A stretch of 62,117 nt of DNA from Marmoricola sp. (GCF_025965215.1 NZ_JAOPXI010000041.1:1-62117); one strand, 5' to 3'; numbered from the stretch's first letter, positions 36,740 through 44,302 are shown. Notes: generated by a model not told the origin, from the sequence alone. Made by a program: numbers and translations.

Positions 36740-37990
36740 TCACCTCCTCCGACTGAACCGCACATCCCCGTTCGGCAGCTCCTCATGCAGATACCGGTCG
36801 TCGTGAGCCCGATGGTGATGCCAGGAGCACAGCAGGATGCCGTCGGCGAGATCTGTCCGGCCGCCTTGGCTCCACCGGGCCTTGTGGTGATGGGCTTCGC
36901 ACCAGGAGGCAGGCTTGCTGCATCCCTCGGCGCGACAATGCTTGTCGCGGATCGCCATCGCCTTGCGTTGAGCAGGGCTGAACAGTCGCGCTGAGCGGCC
37001 GAGGTCGAGGACCTCCGACTTCGCACCCAGAACCACGGGGATGATCTTCGCCGTACAGGCGAGACGTCGGGCCTCGTGGGCGCTGATCCGGTCGTCAGGT
37101 CCGAGATTCGCGCCGCCGACCCCGGACCGCAGCGTCTCCAGGCTGACCGTCACCATCACGGTCGTCGCGTCGCCACCGTGCAGGGGTGCTCTCCGAGGAT
37201 CGAGCGACTCGAGCAGGGCGCAGAACGCCTGCCCCTTCGCCTGGTAGGACGGAACCCGATCGGCGAGTCCGGCAGCGTCGCCCAAGCTGCGGCGTGGCGA
37301 CGTGAATGCCTCGAGATACGCGTGGAGCCGGGCAGCGCACGCGTCAGGTACCCGGATCGTGATCCGGGTTGTGCCATCGCCGAGCCGCTGGCTGAACAGG
37401 CTGGTCCCGCGAGCCGCGTGCTGCTCTTCGTGCTCCAGGGCCTGACGTTCCTGGTCCTCTGCGACGTCCGGCGCGACGACTTCGAGGATCCGTCGCCCGA
37501 GTCTCCTCAAGGCCGTGGGTCCGAAGTGCGACGCCTCGAGCACCAGGTGGGCCTCCGCCTGTCGAACCGTCTCGTCAGGCACGTCGTCAGGCAGCTCATC
37601 GAGGGCGCGGACGATCACCTCGGCCTGGGCCACGTTGACACGGGCCTCGATCAAGGCGCGGGCGACCTGGTGCCAACGTCGGTCCAGGGCCTCGGCGAGC
37701 TGCAGGGTGCGGTGGTTGGGTCCGTGGTCGGTCTGCGTCCGCGTCTCGAGCCAGCCCGCGACGGTGCGGGCGGCATCACGGTCCGCGACGTCCTGGCCGG
37801 CGGCGATCAGGGAAAGGCGGCACCCCTCCAGCTGGGAGGCCAGGGAGCTGAAGGCAAGCAGTGCTTCGGCCTTGTCGCGGGTTGGCATGAAGGTCGGGTC
37901 GACGCCCACGACGTCCTTGATCGCCGAGGCGATCTGGTCCGCGGCTCGCAGGTAGGGATGCCGGGAGGCGTCGATCGAGGAGGTGGACAT
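36740..37990 (-). CDS. DUF222 / HNH endonuclease domain protein (13E12 type)
   Basis: The 416-residue protein has an N-terminal DUF222 region (about 40-250; LDRRWHQVARALIEARVNVAQAEVIVRALDELP) and a C-terminal HNH domain (about 345-400; DKHCRAEGCSKPASWCEAHHHKARWSQGGRTDLADGILLCSWHH). The two Cys pairs for a structural zinc and the HH-N-H catalytic set are present. Such proteins form large paralogous families in actinobacteria and resemble the mycobacterial 13E12 repeat proteins. A near-perfect LexA box lies 32 bases upstream. Convergent with the threonine aldolase gene, 3 bases away. Confidence 0.92.
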   Translation of the reverse strand: MSTSSIDASRHPYLRAADQIASAIKDVVGVDPTFMPTRDKAEALLAFSSLASQLEGCRLSLIAAGQDVADRDAARTVAGWLETRTQTDHGPNHRTLQLAEALDRRWHQVARALIEARVNVAQAEVIVRALDELPDDVPDETVRQAEAHLVLEASHFGPTALRRLGRRILEVVAPDVAEDQERQALEHEEQHAARGTSLFSQRLGDGTTRITIRVPDACAARLHAYLEAFTSPRRSLGDAAGLADRVPSYQAKGQAFCALLESLDPRRAPLHGGDATTVMVTVSLETLRSGVGGANLGPDDRISAHEARRLACTAKIIPVVLGAKSEVLDLGRSARLFSPAQRKAMAIRDKHCRAEGCSKPASWCEAHHHKARWSQGGRTDLADGILLCSWHHHRAHDDRYLHEELPNGDVRFSRRR

Positions 37991-38021
37991 GCCGCAACGC
38001 TACGAGTCCCGTGACCGGCCC

Positions 38022-38037
38022 TCGAACGCACGTTCGC
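38022..38037 (-). promoter_or_regulatory. LexA-box-like site upstream of the DUF222-HNH gene
   Basis: The plus-strand sequence TCGAACGCACGTTCGC matches the actinobacterial LexA box TCGAAC-N4-GTTCGA at 11 of 12 defined bases (last base C instead of A). It lies 32-47 bases upstream of the ATG of the minus-strand HNH gene, a normal operator position. Mycobacterial 13E12 family genes are reported to carry LexA boxes, which supports the assignment. Confidence 0.65.
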
Positions 38038-38077
38038 CAGGTGTGGACAACCGGTCCAACACTCGCGTTGTGGAGAC

Positions 38078-39124
38078 TTAGCGCCGGATGCGCTCGCCCG
38101 CGTCCACCCGGCCGACGACCGGTGGGATCTGTCGTACCGCCTGGGCCAGTTCGCGCAGCTCGGTCCCCAGGAGGGCCTGGGGTCCGTCGCAGAGCGCGTT
38201 CTCCGGGTCGGGGTGCACGTCGACGATGACGCCGTCGGCACCGACCCCGATCGCTGCCTTGGAGAGCGGGACGACCAGATCCTTGCGACCGCCGGCGTGC
38301 GAGGGGTCGACGATGATCGGGAGGTGGCTGATCGACTGGACGACCGGGACGGCCGAGATGTCCAGGGTGTTGCGGGTCGAGGGTTCGAAGGTCCGGATGC
38401 CGCGTTCGCACAGGACCACGTCGAGATTGCCGCGCTGGGCGACGTACTCGGCAGCCATCAGCCATTCCTCGATGGTCGCCGTCATGCCGCGCTTGAGCAG
38501 CACCGGCTTCCCGGCCTCGCCGACAGCCTGCAGCAAACCGAAGTTGGCCATGTTGCGGGTGCCGATCTGGAGCATGTCGGCGTGCTCGGCGACGACTGCG
38601 ACGTCGCGCGCGTCGACGACTTCCGTGACAATCGGCAGGCCGGTGGTCTCGCGGACGTCGGCCAGGATCTCCAGGCCCTTGACGCCCAGGCCCTGGAACG
38701 CGTACGGCGAGGTGCGTGGCTTGAAGGCGCCGCCGCGAAGCAGTGAGGCGCCCGCGGCCTTGGCCATCTCGGCCGCTTCCAGCGTCTGCGACGCCGTCTC
38801 GACCGCGCACGGTCCGGCGATGAAGGTGAACGTGTCCGGGCCGATCGGAACCTGGTGGCCCACCCGGCCGACCCACACCGTCGAGCGATCTGCGTGGTGC
38901 TGGCGACTGACGAGCTTGAACGGATCGGAGATCCGGTGCACGTCGGCGACGCCGGGCATGCTGCGCAGGTTGAGGCCATGGAACGACTCGATGTCGCCGA
39001 CCAGGCCGATGATCGTCCGGACCACACCGCGGCTGACGAACGCCTGACCGCCGACGCCTTCGACGCGCTGCGTCACGTGCGCGATCTGTTCGTCGGTGGC
39101 CTCGGGGGCCATCACCACAACCAT
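38078..39124 (-). CDS. aroF: Class I-beta DAHP synthase (KDO8PS-like) with N-terminal regulatory domain
   Basis: The 348-residue enzyme catalyses the same reaction as the class II enzyme at 33682 but belongs to an unrelated-sequence class. Residues 1-75 form a ferredoxin-like/ACT-like regulatory domain (VVVMAPEATDEQIAHVTQRVEGVGGQAFV). The catalytic barrel follows, with IAGPCAVE, LLRGGAFKPRTSPYAFQGLG, LKRGMTATIEEWLMAAEYV and IVDPSHAGGRKDLV. The start may be 39124 or the ATG 12 bases inside. Confidence 0.95.
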   Translation of the reverse strand: MVVVMAPEATDEQIAHVTQRVEGVGGQAFVSRGVVRTIIGLVGDIESFHGLNLRSMPGVADVHRISDPFKLVSRQHHADRSTVWVGRVGHQVPIGPDTFTFIAGPCAVETASQTLEAAEMAKAAGASLLRGGAFKPRTSPYAFQGLGVKGLEILADVRETTGLPIVTEVVDARDVAVVAEHADMLQIGTRNMANFGLLQAVGEAGKPVLLKRGMTATIEEWLMAAEYVAQRGNLDVVLCERGIRTFEPSTRNTLDISAVPVVQSISHLPIIVDPSHAGGRKDLVVPLSKAAIGVGADGVIVDVHPDPENALCDGPQALLGTELRELAQAVRQIPPVVGRVDAGERIRR

Positions 39125-39183
39125 GCCGCGACCCTAGTGCGGGCGTCCATCCTGCGGACAGCGATATCGGCCCGCGAGACGTC

Positions 39184-39579
39184 TCAGCAGGTCCTTGTCA
39201 TGGAGCCGGTGCCGGGGTCGAAGGACTGGTCGCAGCGGGTCACATGCGAGGTGAAGGCCAGGGCGAGGACCAGGAAGACAGCGAGGACCAGGGCGCCGAG
39301 CCCCGCCAGGGCCGTCCCGACGATGCCCAGCACATAGCCCACGAACGCGAGGGTCCGGCCCCCCAACCGGCCCGCGGAGGCATCGATCTCGCGCATGGCC
39401 GAGCGGCCGACGATCCAGGCCGGGATCGACGCGACCCCCGGGCACAGCGAGAGGCCGGCGATGCCGAGGACCAGGGCAGCGATGGCCTGGCCTGTCGGGG
39501 GTGGTTCGGACTGGAACGGGGGATACCCGCCGTTGCCGTACGAGGGCGGTGGAGGCGCAGGAGGTTGCTGGTCGCTCAC
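39184..39579 (-). CDS. DUF4190 family membrane protein (downstream copy)
   Basis: The 131-residue protein has a Pro-rich N-terminus (about 1-32, PPAPPPPSYGNGGYPPFQ) followed by the DUF4190 two-helix core (AIAALVLGIAGLSLCPGVASIPAWIVGRSAMREIDASAGRLGG) and a second hydrophobic stretch, with a short Cys-containing tail outside. The GTG at 39579 is preferred over an in-frame ATG at 39633 because it starts directly with the Pro-rich segment, but upstream stop overlap does not decide it. It follows a paralogue 7 bases upstream. Function unknown. Confidence 0.78.
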   Translation of the reverse strand: MSDQQPPAPPPPSYGNGGYPPFQSEPPPTGQAIAALVLGIAGLSLCPGVASIPAWIVGRSAMREIDASAGRLGGRTLAFVGYVLGIVGTALAGLGALVLAVFLVLALAFTSHVTRCDQSFDPGTGSMTRTC

Positions 39580-39586
39580 CGGTGCC

Positions 39587-40132
39587 TCAGGCGCAGTTGA
39601 CGCTGTAGGAGTTGCCGGTGTTCGTCGAGACACAGTTCGTGCCGTTGGCGATCAGGACGGTGAGGAGAACGCCGACGGCGATGCTCACCACGATGCTGAT
39701 CGAGCCGAGCACGATGCCGGCGGTGGCCATCCCGCGTCCGCCGACACGTCCCTGGGCGGCGTCGATGTCCCTCTTCGCGCTGATGCCGAGGAAGATCGCC
39801 GGGATCCCGGTGAAGAGTCCGCAGAGGATCATGCCCGCGATGCCCAGCACGAGCGACGCGGTCGCCTTGCCGCTCGTGTCGGCCGGCTGCGGGTAGGGGT
39901 ACGCGTACCCGGGAGCCGGCTGGCCGTACTGGGGCTGCCCGTAGGCACCCGGCTGCCCGTATGCCGGCGGCGGCTGCCCGTACGCCGGTGGCGCCTGCCC
40001 GTACGCCGGTGGCGCCTGCCAGTACGCCGGCGGGGGAGGCGGAGGGGCCTGCCCGTAGTCGGGAGCAGCCGGCGCAGGGGGCGGGGGCGGGGGCTGGGCG
40101 TCCGGGTCCTGCGACGGTGGCTGCTCGGTCAT
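39587..40132 (-). CDS. DUF4190 family membrane protein with YGQ-rich tail (upstream copy)
   Basis: The 181-residue protein carries a long N-terminal low-complexity region (1-85) of PPAYGQ-type repeats, then the DUF4190 core (ATASLVLGIAGMILCGLFTGIPAIFLGISAKRDIDAAQGRVGGRGMATAGIVLGSISIVVSI) with two to three membrane helices and a short extracytoplasmic end with two Cys. GGAGGTG lies just before the ATG at 40132. The repeats at DNA level are CGTACGCCGG(T/C)GGCG units near 39960-40030. With the next gene it forms a tandem duplicate pair. Confidence 0.85.
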   Translation of the reverse strand: MTEQPPSQDPDAQPPPPPPAPAAPDYGQAPPPPPPAYWQAPPAYGQAPPAYGQPPPAYGQPGAYGQPQYGQPAPGYAYPYPQPADTSGKATASLVLGIAGMILCGLFTGIPAIFLGISAKRDIDAAQGRVGGRGMATAGIVLGSISIVVSIAVGVLLTVLIANGTNCVSTNTGNSYSVNCA

Positions 40133-40164
40133 CGGCACCTCCTGGAGATCGTGGGCCGAGTATG

Positions 40165-40662
40165 TCAGGCGGCGTCCGTGGCCGTCAGCCCACGTGGCTG
40201 CGCGGCGTACCGCAGTCGGGCGGGCAGGTACGCCGCTCCCGGCGCCGCGGAGGTCGTGGCCGCGATGTCGCCGGGGTTGGAGAACGCACAGCGCTGCAAC
40301 GAGAGGCAGCCGCAGCCGATGCAGGTCTCCAGACCGTCGCGCAGGCGTTCGAGGGCGCCGATCTGGTCGTCGATCCGGGTTCGCCAGTGTCGCGAGATCC
40401 GCTGCCAGTCCGCCTTCGTGGGGGTCCGGGAGTCGGGCAGCGAGCCGAGCTCCTCCCGGATCTCGGCCAGGGTCAGGCCGATGTTCACCGCCGCACGGAT
40501 GAACGCGAGCCGGCGCAGCACGTTGCGCTCGTAGCGTCGCCGGCCGCCGGTGCTGCGACTGGCGGTGATCAGGCCCTGGTCCTCGTAGAACCGCAACGCC
40601 GACGCGGCGAACCCGCTTCGCCTGGCGACCTCGCTGACGGTCAGGACGTCGTGTCGATCCAT
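40165..40662 (-). CDS. soxR: Redox-sensing MerR-family regulator SoxR
   Basis: The 165-residue protein has the MerR HTH (LTVSEVARRSGFAASALRFYEDQGLI), a dimerisation helix, and the SoxR [2Fe-2S] motif with Cys114, Cys117, Cys119 and Cys125 (CIGCGCLSLQRC). SoxR senses redox-cycling compounds by cluster oxidation. It diverges from an SDR gene; a SoxR box lies between them. In actinobacteria SoxR usually controls a few oxidoreductase and efflux genes rather than SoxS. The C-terminal 40 residues after the cluster are longer than in E. coli. Confidence 0.95.
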   Translation of the reverse strand: MDRHDVLTVSEVARRSGFAASALRFYEDQGLITASRSTGGRRRYERNVLRRLAFIRAAVNIGLTLAEIREELGSLPDSRTPTKADWQRISRHWRTRIDDQIGALERLRDGLETCIGCGCLSLQRCAFSNPGDIAATTSAAPGAAYLPARLRYAAQPRGLTATDAA

Positions 40663-40683
40663 GCCCGCTCCGAAAGGGTTGAC

Positions 40684-40699
40684 TTCAAGTTCACTTGAA
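40684..40699. promoter_or_regulatory. SoxR box between soxR and the SDR gene
   Basis: TTCAAGTTCACTTGAA is a 16-base inverted repeat (7-base arms) that fits the core of the SoxR box (CTCAAGTTAACTTGAG). An overlapping inverted repeat with 10-base arms extends to 40705. It lies 22 bases upstream of soxR and 45 bases upstream of the SDR start, so SoxR probably controls both directions. Confidence 0.8.
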
Positions 40700-40743
40700 C
40701 TTGAACCATGGCATGAACACGACCTCGAATCAAGGAGCACCAG

Positions 40744-41439
40744 ATGCCCGTCGCACTCGTCACCGGAGGGTCTGCCGGCCTCGGCCGTGCCCTCGCCCAT
40801 GCGCTCGCCGACGAAGGCTGGATCGTGATCGTCGACGGCCGTGATCCGGCGCGGCTCGCCGCTGCGGTCCGACCCGACATCGTCGCCATCGCCGGTGACG
40901 TCACCGACGCCGTCCACCGCGCCGACCTGGTCGCCGCGGTGCGGTCGCGCGGATCGCTGGACCTGCTGGTGCACAACGCGAGCACGTTGGGGCCCGTCGG
41001 CCTGGCGACCTGGTTGCCGAAGCTCGCCGACGTGACAGTGGACGACCTCCAGCATGTCTGGCGGACTAACCTCGGCGCCCCGTTGGTCCTGACGACCCAG
41101 CTGCTCGGTGACCTCGTGGCCAGCTCGGGCATCCTGATCGGGATCTCCTCGGATGCTGCTGTGGAGCACTACCCGGGCTGGGGGCTCTACGCCGCGTCCA
41201 AGGCCGGGCTCGACCACCTCGTGCTCACCTTCGGGGCTGAGAACGCCGCGATCACCGCCTATGCGTTCGATCCGGGTGACATGCGCACCCAGATGCACGC
41301 GGACGCCTTCCCGGGCGAGGACATCTCCGACCGTCCTGAGCCCGAGACCGTGGTCCCGCGCCTGTTGGCGTTGCTCGCAGCCCGGCCGGCGTCAGGCCGC
41401 TACCGGGCCGCAGACCTCGGTGCCGCGGTCGGGGTCTGA
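40744..41439 (+). CDS. Short-chain dehydrogenase/reductase, probable SoxR target
   Basis: The 231-residue Rossmann-fold enzyme has the cofactor motif VTGGSAGLGRAL near the N-terminus, HNAS in place of NNAG, and the catalytic Tyr-x3-Lys in LYAASKAGLDHL. Position opposite soxR across a SoxR box suggests a role in detoxifying quinones or other redox-active compounds; substrate unknown. One base separates its stop from the GTG of the queA-like gene, so the two are probably one transcript. Confidence 0.92.
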   Translation: MPVALVTGGSAGLGRALAHALADEGWIVIVDGRDPARLAAAVRPDIVAIAGDVTDAVHRADLVAAVRSRGSLDLLVHNASTLGPVGLATWLPKLADVTVDDLQHVWRTNLGAPLVLTTQLLGDLVASSGILIGISSDAAVEHYPGWGLYAASKAGLDHLVLTFGAENAAITAYAFDPGDMRTQMHADAFPGEDISDRPEPETVVPRLLALLAARPASGRYRAADLGAAVGV

Positions 41440-41440
41440 C

Positions 41441-42511
41441 GTGCGGATCCTCGATGAACGCCCTTCCATCGTCTTCCGCGCCCGCGGGGATGCCACCGCC
41501 CCCGCGCCGCCCGAGGCGCGAGGGCTCGAGCGAGACGCGGTGAGGCTCCTGGTCGCAGGCCAGGACGGGGTCACCCATGCGCACTTCGGTGACCTGGCGG
41601 ACCACCTCGCACCGGGAGACCTGGTCGTGGTCAACAACTCCGCCGTGGTCCCGGGCGAGCTCGACGCCGAGCTGGTCGCCGGGCGCTCGCGCCACGGCCC
41701 GGTCGTGCTTCACCTGGCGACGCCGCTCGACGACGGCACCTGGGTCGTCGAGGTCAGGACCGCACCGACCGGGGACAGGGCCGTGCTCGACGCCGACGGC
41801 GACGACAGGGTGGTGGCCGGCGCCGTGACGGTGACCCTCATGGCGCCGTACCCGTACGCCGGTTCGTCGCCGACCGGTCGCGGCAACCGGTTGTGGCGCG
41901 CCCGGGTCGAGGGTCCGCTCGAAGATCACCTGGCGGCGCACGGTCGGCCGATCGCATACGGCTACCTGCCTCGCCGCTACCCGCTCGCTGCCTACCAGAG
42001 CGTGTTCAGCACCAGAGCCGGAAGTGCCGAGATGCCGTCGGCGGGGAGGCCGTTCACGCCGCAGGTGGTCACCGACCTGGTGGCCCGGGGCATCGCGGTC
42101 GCACCGGTGACCCTGCACACCGGAGTCTCCTCCCAGGAGGCCGGCGAAGCCCCGCAGCCGGAGCGCTTCTCGGTGCCGGAGGGGACTGCCCGACTGGTCA
42201 ACGCGGTCCGCGACGGCGGCGGCCGGATCGTCGCGGTGGGCACGACGGTCACCCGGGCCCTGGAATCGGCGCTGGACCACGACGGTCGCGTGGTGGCCCG
42301 GTCCGGCTGGACCGAACGCGTGGTCTCCCCGGGTGACCCGCCGCGGGTGGTGACCGGCCTGGTCACCGGTTGGCACGACCCGCAGGCCTCGCACCTCCTG
42401 CTCGTGGAGGCAGTCGCGGGCCGGGACCTGAGCCAGCGCGCCTACGACGCAGCGGTGGCCGGCGGCTACCTGTGGCACGAGTTCGGGGACTCGGCGCTGC
42501 TCCTGCCCTGA
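41441..42511 (+). CDS. queA: QueA-like S-adenosylmethionine:tRNA ribosyltransferase-isomerase
   Basis: The 356-residue protein matches the QueA family: DLVVVNNSAVVPGELDAE, GRPIAYGYLPRRYPLAAYQSVFS, AGRPFTPQVV, PVTLHTGVSSQ, RIVAVGTTVTRALES, and the C-terminal HLLLVEAVAG and AYDAAVAGGYLWHEFGDS. True QueA transfers the ribosyl part of SAM to 7-aminomethyl-7-deazaguanine in tRNA during queuosine synthesis. No tgt, queG/queH or other pathway gene is in the window, so the biological role is open. Starts with GTG right after the SDR gene. Confidence 0.88.
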   Translation: MRILDERPSIVFRARGDATAPAPPEARGLERDAVRLLVAGQDGVTHAHFGDLADHLAPGDLVVVNNSAVVPGELDAELVAGRSRHGPVVLHLATPLDDGTWVVEVRTAPTGDRAVLDADGDDRVVAGAVTVTLMAPYPYAGSSPTGRGNRLWRARVEGPLEDHLAAHGRPIAYGYLPRRYPLAAYQSVFSTRAGSAEMPSAGRPFTPQVVTDLVARGIAVAPVTLHTGVSSQEAGEAPQPERFSVPEGTARLVNAVRDGGGRIVAVGTTVTRALESALDHDGRVVARSGWTERVVSPGDPPRVVTGLVTGWHDPQASHLLLVEAVAGRDLSQRAYDAAVAGGYLWHEFGDSALLLP

Positions 42512-42530
42512 GCCGAGGTTGGCAGCAGGC

Positions 42531-43436
42531 TCACACCGCGATGTGGGGGACCTCGACCTCGATCCGGCGTCGCGGTACCAGTTCGACGATCAGCATCGCC
42601 GCGAGCACCATCGCCCCGCCGCCGAGCATCCGTGCGGTGATCGATTCGCCGCCGAGCAGGACTGCGAAGAACGCTGCGAACACCGGCTCCATGCTCATGA
42701 TGATCGCGCTCCGGGTGGGTGGCAGATGAGCCTGGGCCCAGGTCTGTCCGAGCAGGGCGGCCGCGCCGGCGAACAAGGCCATGTAGATCACCGAGAGCCA
42801 GTCGCTGGTCCGGTGCGGGAGCGTGATCCCGTTCGGGACGGCTGCGACCAGGCAGATCGCCGCGATCATCAGGCACTGCAGGATCGACATGCCGATCGCG
42901 TCCGTCGGGCGCGACCAGGCTCCGAGGCCGACGATGTGCAGGGCGTAGAGGCCGGCGGCGATGAGGGTGAGCCCCTCGCCGTACCCGATGGACAGGCCGT
43001 TCAGGGTCAGCACGGCCAGGCCACCCATGGCCACGGTCACCGCGGCCCAGGTGAGCCGCGTGATCCGGGTCCGCAGGATCGCTGCGGCGAACAGCGGCGT
43101 CAGGACGACGTACATGCCGGTGATGAAGCCCGAGACGCTGGCCGGGGTGTGGGCAAGTCCGGTGGTCTGCAGGATCTGGGCAACGCCGTACAGGGCTCCC
43201 AGCACCAGGGCCCGCCGCCGTACCTCGGGAGCGAGCCGGCCGATGGCGCGCGGCGCGATCAGCAGCAGGGCTGCACCGGCAATGGTGAAGCGCAACGCGA
43301 GGAAGTCGACGACCGGTACCCGGGTGAGCAGGTCGTGGATCAGGTAGAACGTCGATCCCCAGCAGGCCGTCATCGCGAGCAGTGTCAACGTGGCCAGCAG
43401 TGCCACGCGGCGCTCAGGGTCCGCGGCGCTAGGCAT
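42531..43436 (-). CDS. EamA/DMT-superfamily transporter
   Basis: The 301-residue protein has ten hydrophobic segments in two EamA repeats. The first starts LAMTACWGSTFYLIHDLL with FLALRFTIAGAALLLIAP and ASVSGFITGMYVVLTPLFAA; the second ends with RSAIIMSMEPVFAAFFAVLLGGESIT, the classic EamA signature. It is probably an exporter of a small metabolite. It is convergent with the queA-like gene, 19 bases apart. Unlike the EamA protein at 10314 it has the standard repeat motifs. Confidence 0.92.
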   Translation of the reverse strand: MPSAADPERRVALLATLTLLAMTACWGSTFYLIHDLLTRVPVVDFLALRFTIAGAALLLIAPRAIGRLAPEVRRRALVLGALYGVAQILQTTGLAHTPASVSGFITGMYVVLTPLFAAAILRTRITRLTWAAVTVAMGGLAVLTLNGLSIGYGEGLTLIAAGLYALHIVGLGAWSRPTDAIGMSILQCLMIAAICLVAAVPNGITLPHRTSDWLSVIYMALFAGAAALLGQTWAQAHLPPTRSAIIMSMEPVFAAFFAVLLGGESITARMLGGGAMVLAAMLIVELVPRRRIEVEVPHIAV

Positions 43437-43478
43437 CGGCCCAGCCTACGGCCGGCCACCATCGGCCCAGGGATCGGC

Positions 43479-43549
43479 TCGGCTCAGCCGAGCTTCAGGC
43501 CGTTCATCACGATCGTGAGGATCCGGGCGGTCTGGTCGCGGTCGAAGTT
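43479..43549. repeat. Duplicate of the TetR gene 3' end (direct repeat, copy 1)
   Basis: This 71-base stretch repeats bases 43588-43658 with one mismatch. Read on the minus strand it encodes the last residues of the TetR protein and its stop codon (NFDRDQTARILTIVMNGLKLG then stop, Asn replacing Asp). It has no start or upstream TetR body, so it is a vestigial tail. The spacing between copies is 109 bases. Confidence 0.9.
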
Positions 43550-43587
43550 TGGCGGGCCATAGAGCCGGCCGCCGGCCGCCGGCCAGG

Positions 43588-43658
43588 TCGGCTCAGCCGA
43601 GCTTCAGGCCGTCCATCACGATCGTGAGGATCCGGGCGGTCTGGTCGCGGTCGAAGTT
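43588..43658. repeat. Direct repeat, copy 2 (inside TetR gene end)
   Basis: This is the functional copy, covering the last 22 codons and stop of the TetR gene. Between the copies lies a palindromic GC-rich run of GCCGGC units (43564-43583) that could stall replication and may have promoted the duplication. Confidence 0.9.
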
Positions 43659-44192
43659 GGGCATCATCGTGCACCCGCCGACGAGCCGGAGCACGTCGGG
43701 TGAGGTGACGTCGGAACGGATCTGACCCGCTGCCTGGGCGGCGGTGACGAGCTGCTCGGCAGTGTCGTAGATGACCGCGCGCGAGTGCGTCATCAGCTCG
43801 GACTCGCGTCCGACCGCCTCGACGAGCTCGGTGAAGATGTGGCGCTTGGTCGCCGCGTAGTCAACGAACGCGACCAGCCACAGCTCGAGGGCATCGATCG
43901 GGGTGTGGTTCGGGACGACCTTCTCGGCCGTCTCGCGCAGCACATCGACCTCGTCGCGGTAGACCGCTTCGAGCAGGTCGAGCCTCGTGGGGAAGTGCCG
44001 GTACAGGGTGCCGATGCCGACGCCGGCCGTCTTGGCGATCAGCTCCAGCGATGCCTCGCCCCCTTCGGCGGTGAAGACGTCGCGGGCCGTCGCGACCAGC
44101 TTGGCGCGGTTCCGGGCAGCGTCAGCACGCAGCCGCGGAGCCTCGTCGGGCTCTACGTCCGTCGTGGTGACCGGGGTCACATCTGCTGGCAT
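43593..44192 (-). CDS. TetR family transcriptional regulator of the divergent MFS exporter
   Basis: The 199-residue protein has an N-terminal HTH (about 28-70; NRAKLVATARDVFTAEGGEASLELIAKTAGVGIGTLYRHFPTRLDLLEAVY) and a helical ligand-binding domain of the type seen in many actinobacterial MFS-linked regulators. It diverges from the DHA2 exporter at 44303 across two strong inverted repeats, so local repression of the exporter and itself is expected. The inducer is unknown. GGGAATAG precedes the ATG. Confidence 0.93.
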   Translation of the reverse strand: MPADVTPVTTTDVEPDEAPRLRADAARNRAKLVATARDVFTAEGGEASLELIAKTAGVGIGTLYRHFPTRLDLLEAVYRDEVDVLRETAEKVVPNHTPIDALELWLVAFVDYAATKRHIFTELVEAVGRESELMTHSRAVIYDTAEQLVTAAQAAGQIRSDVTSPDVLRLVGGCTMMPNFDRDQTARILTIVMDGLKLG

Positions 44193-44204
44193 CTCACTAT
44201 TCCC

Positions 44205-44252
44205 TTGCTAAACGGAGGCACCCTCCGTATATTAAGTGGAGGCGCCCTCCAC
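44205..44252 (+). promoter_or_regulatory. Exporter promoter overlapped by two TetR operators
   Basis: A -35 TTGCTA (44205-44210) and -10 TATATT (44228-44233) are separated by 17 bases. The spacer contains the inverted repeat ACGGAGGCACCCTCCGT (44212-44228), and a second, GTGGAGGCGCCCTCCAC (44236-44252), covers the probable start of transcription. The two share the core GGAGGC-x-CCCTCC and have centres 24 bases apart. This is a classic repressor arrangement between the TetR gene and the MFS gene. Confidence 0.8.
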
Positions 44253-44302
44253 ATCATACGGCGCCTGCCACCGACACACCAGTCTTCCGAACGGAGCATC
44301 CC

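Noticed and set aside
34886-37990. Mobile element around the HNH gene
   Set aside because: No transposase, integrase, terminal inverted repeats or target-site duplication were seen; DUF222-HNH proteins are common chromosomal families.
39955-40030. Periodic DNA repeats considered as a CRISPR-like array
   Set aside because: They are in-frame codons for the PPAYGQ low-complexity tail of a DUF4190 protein, with no unique spacers.
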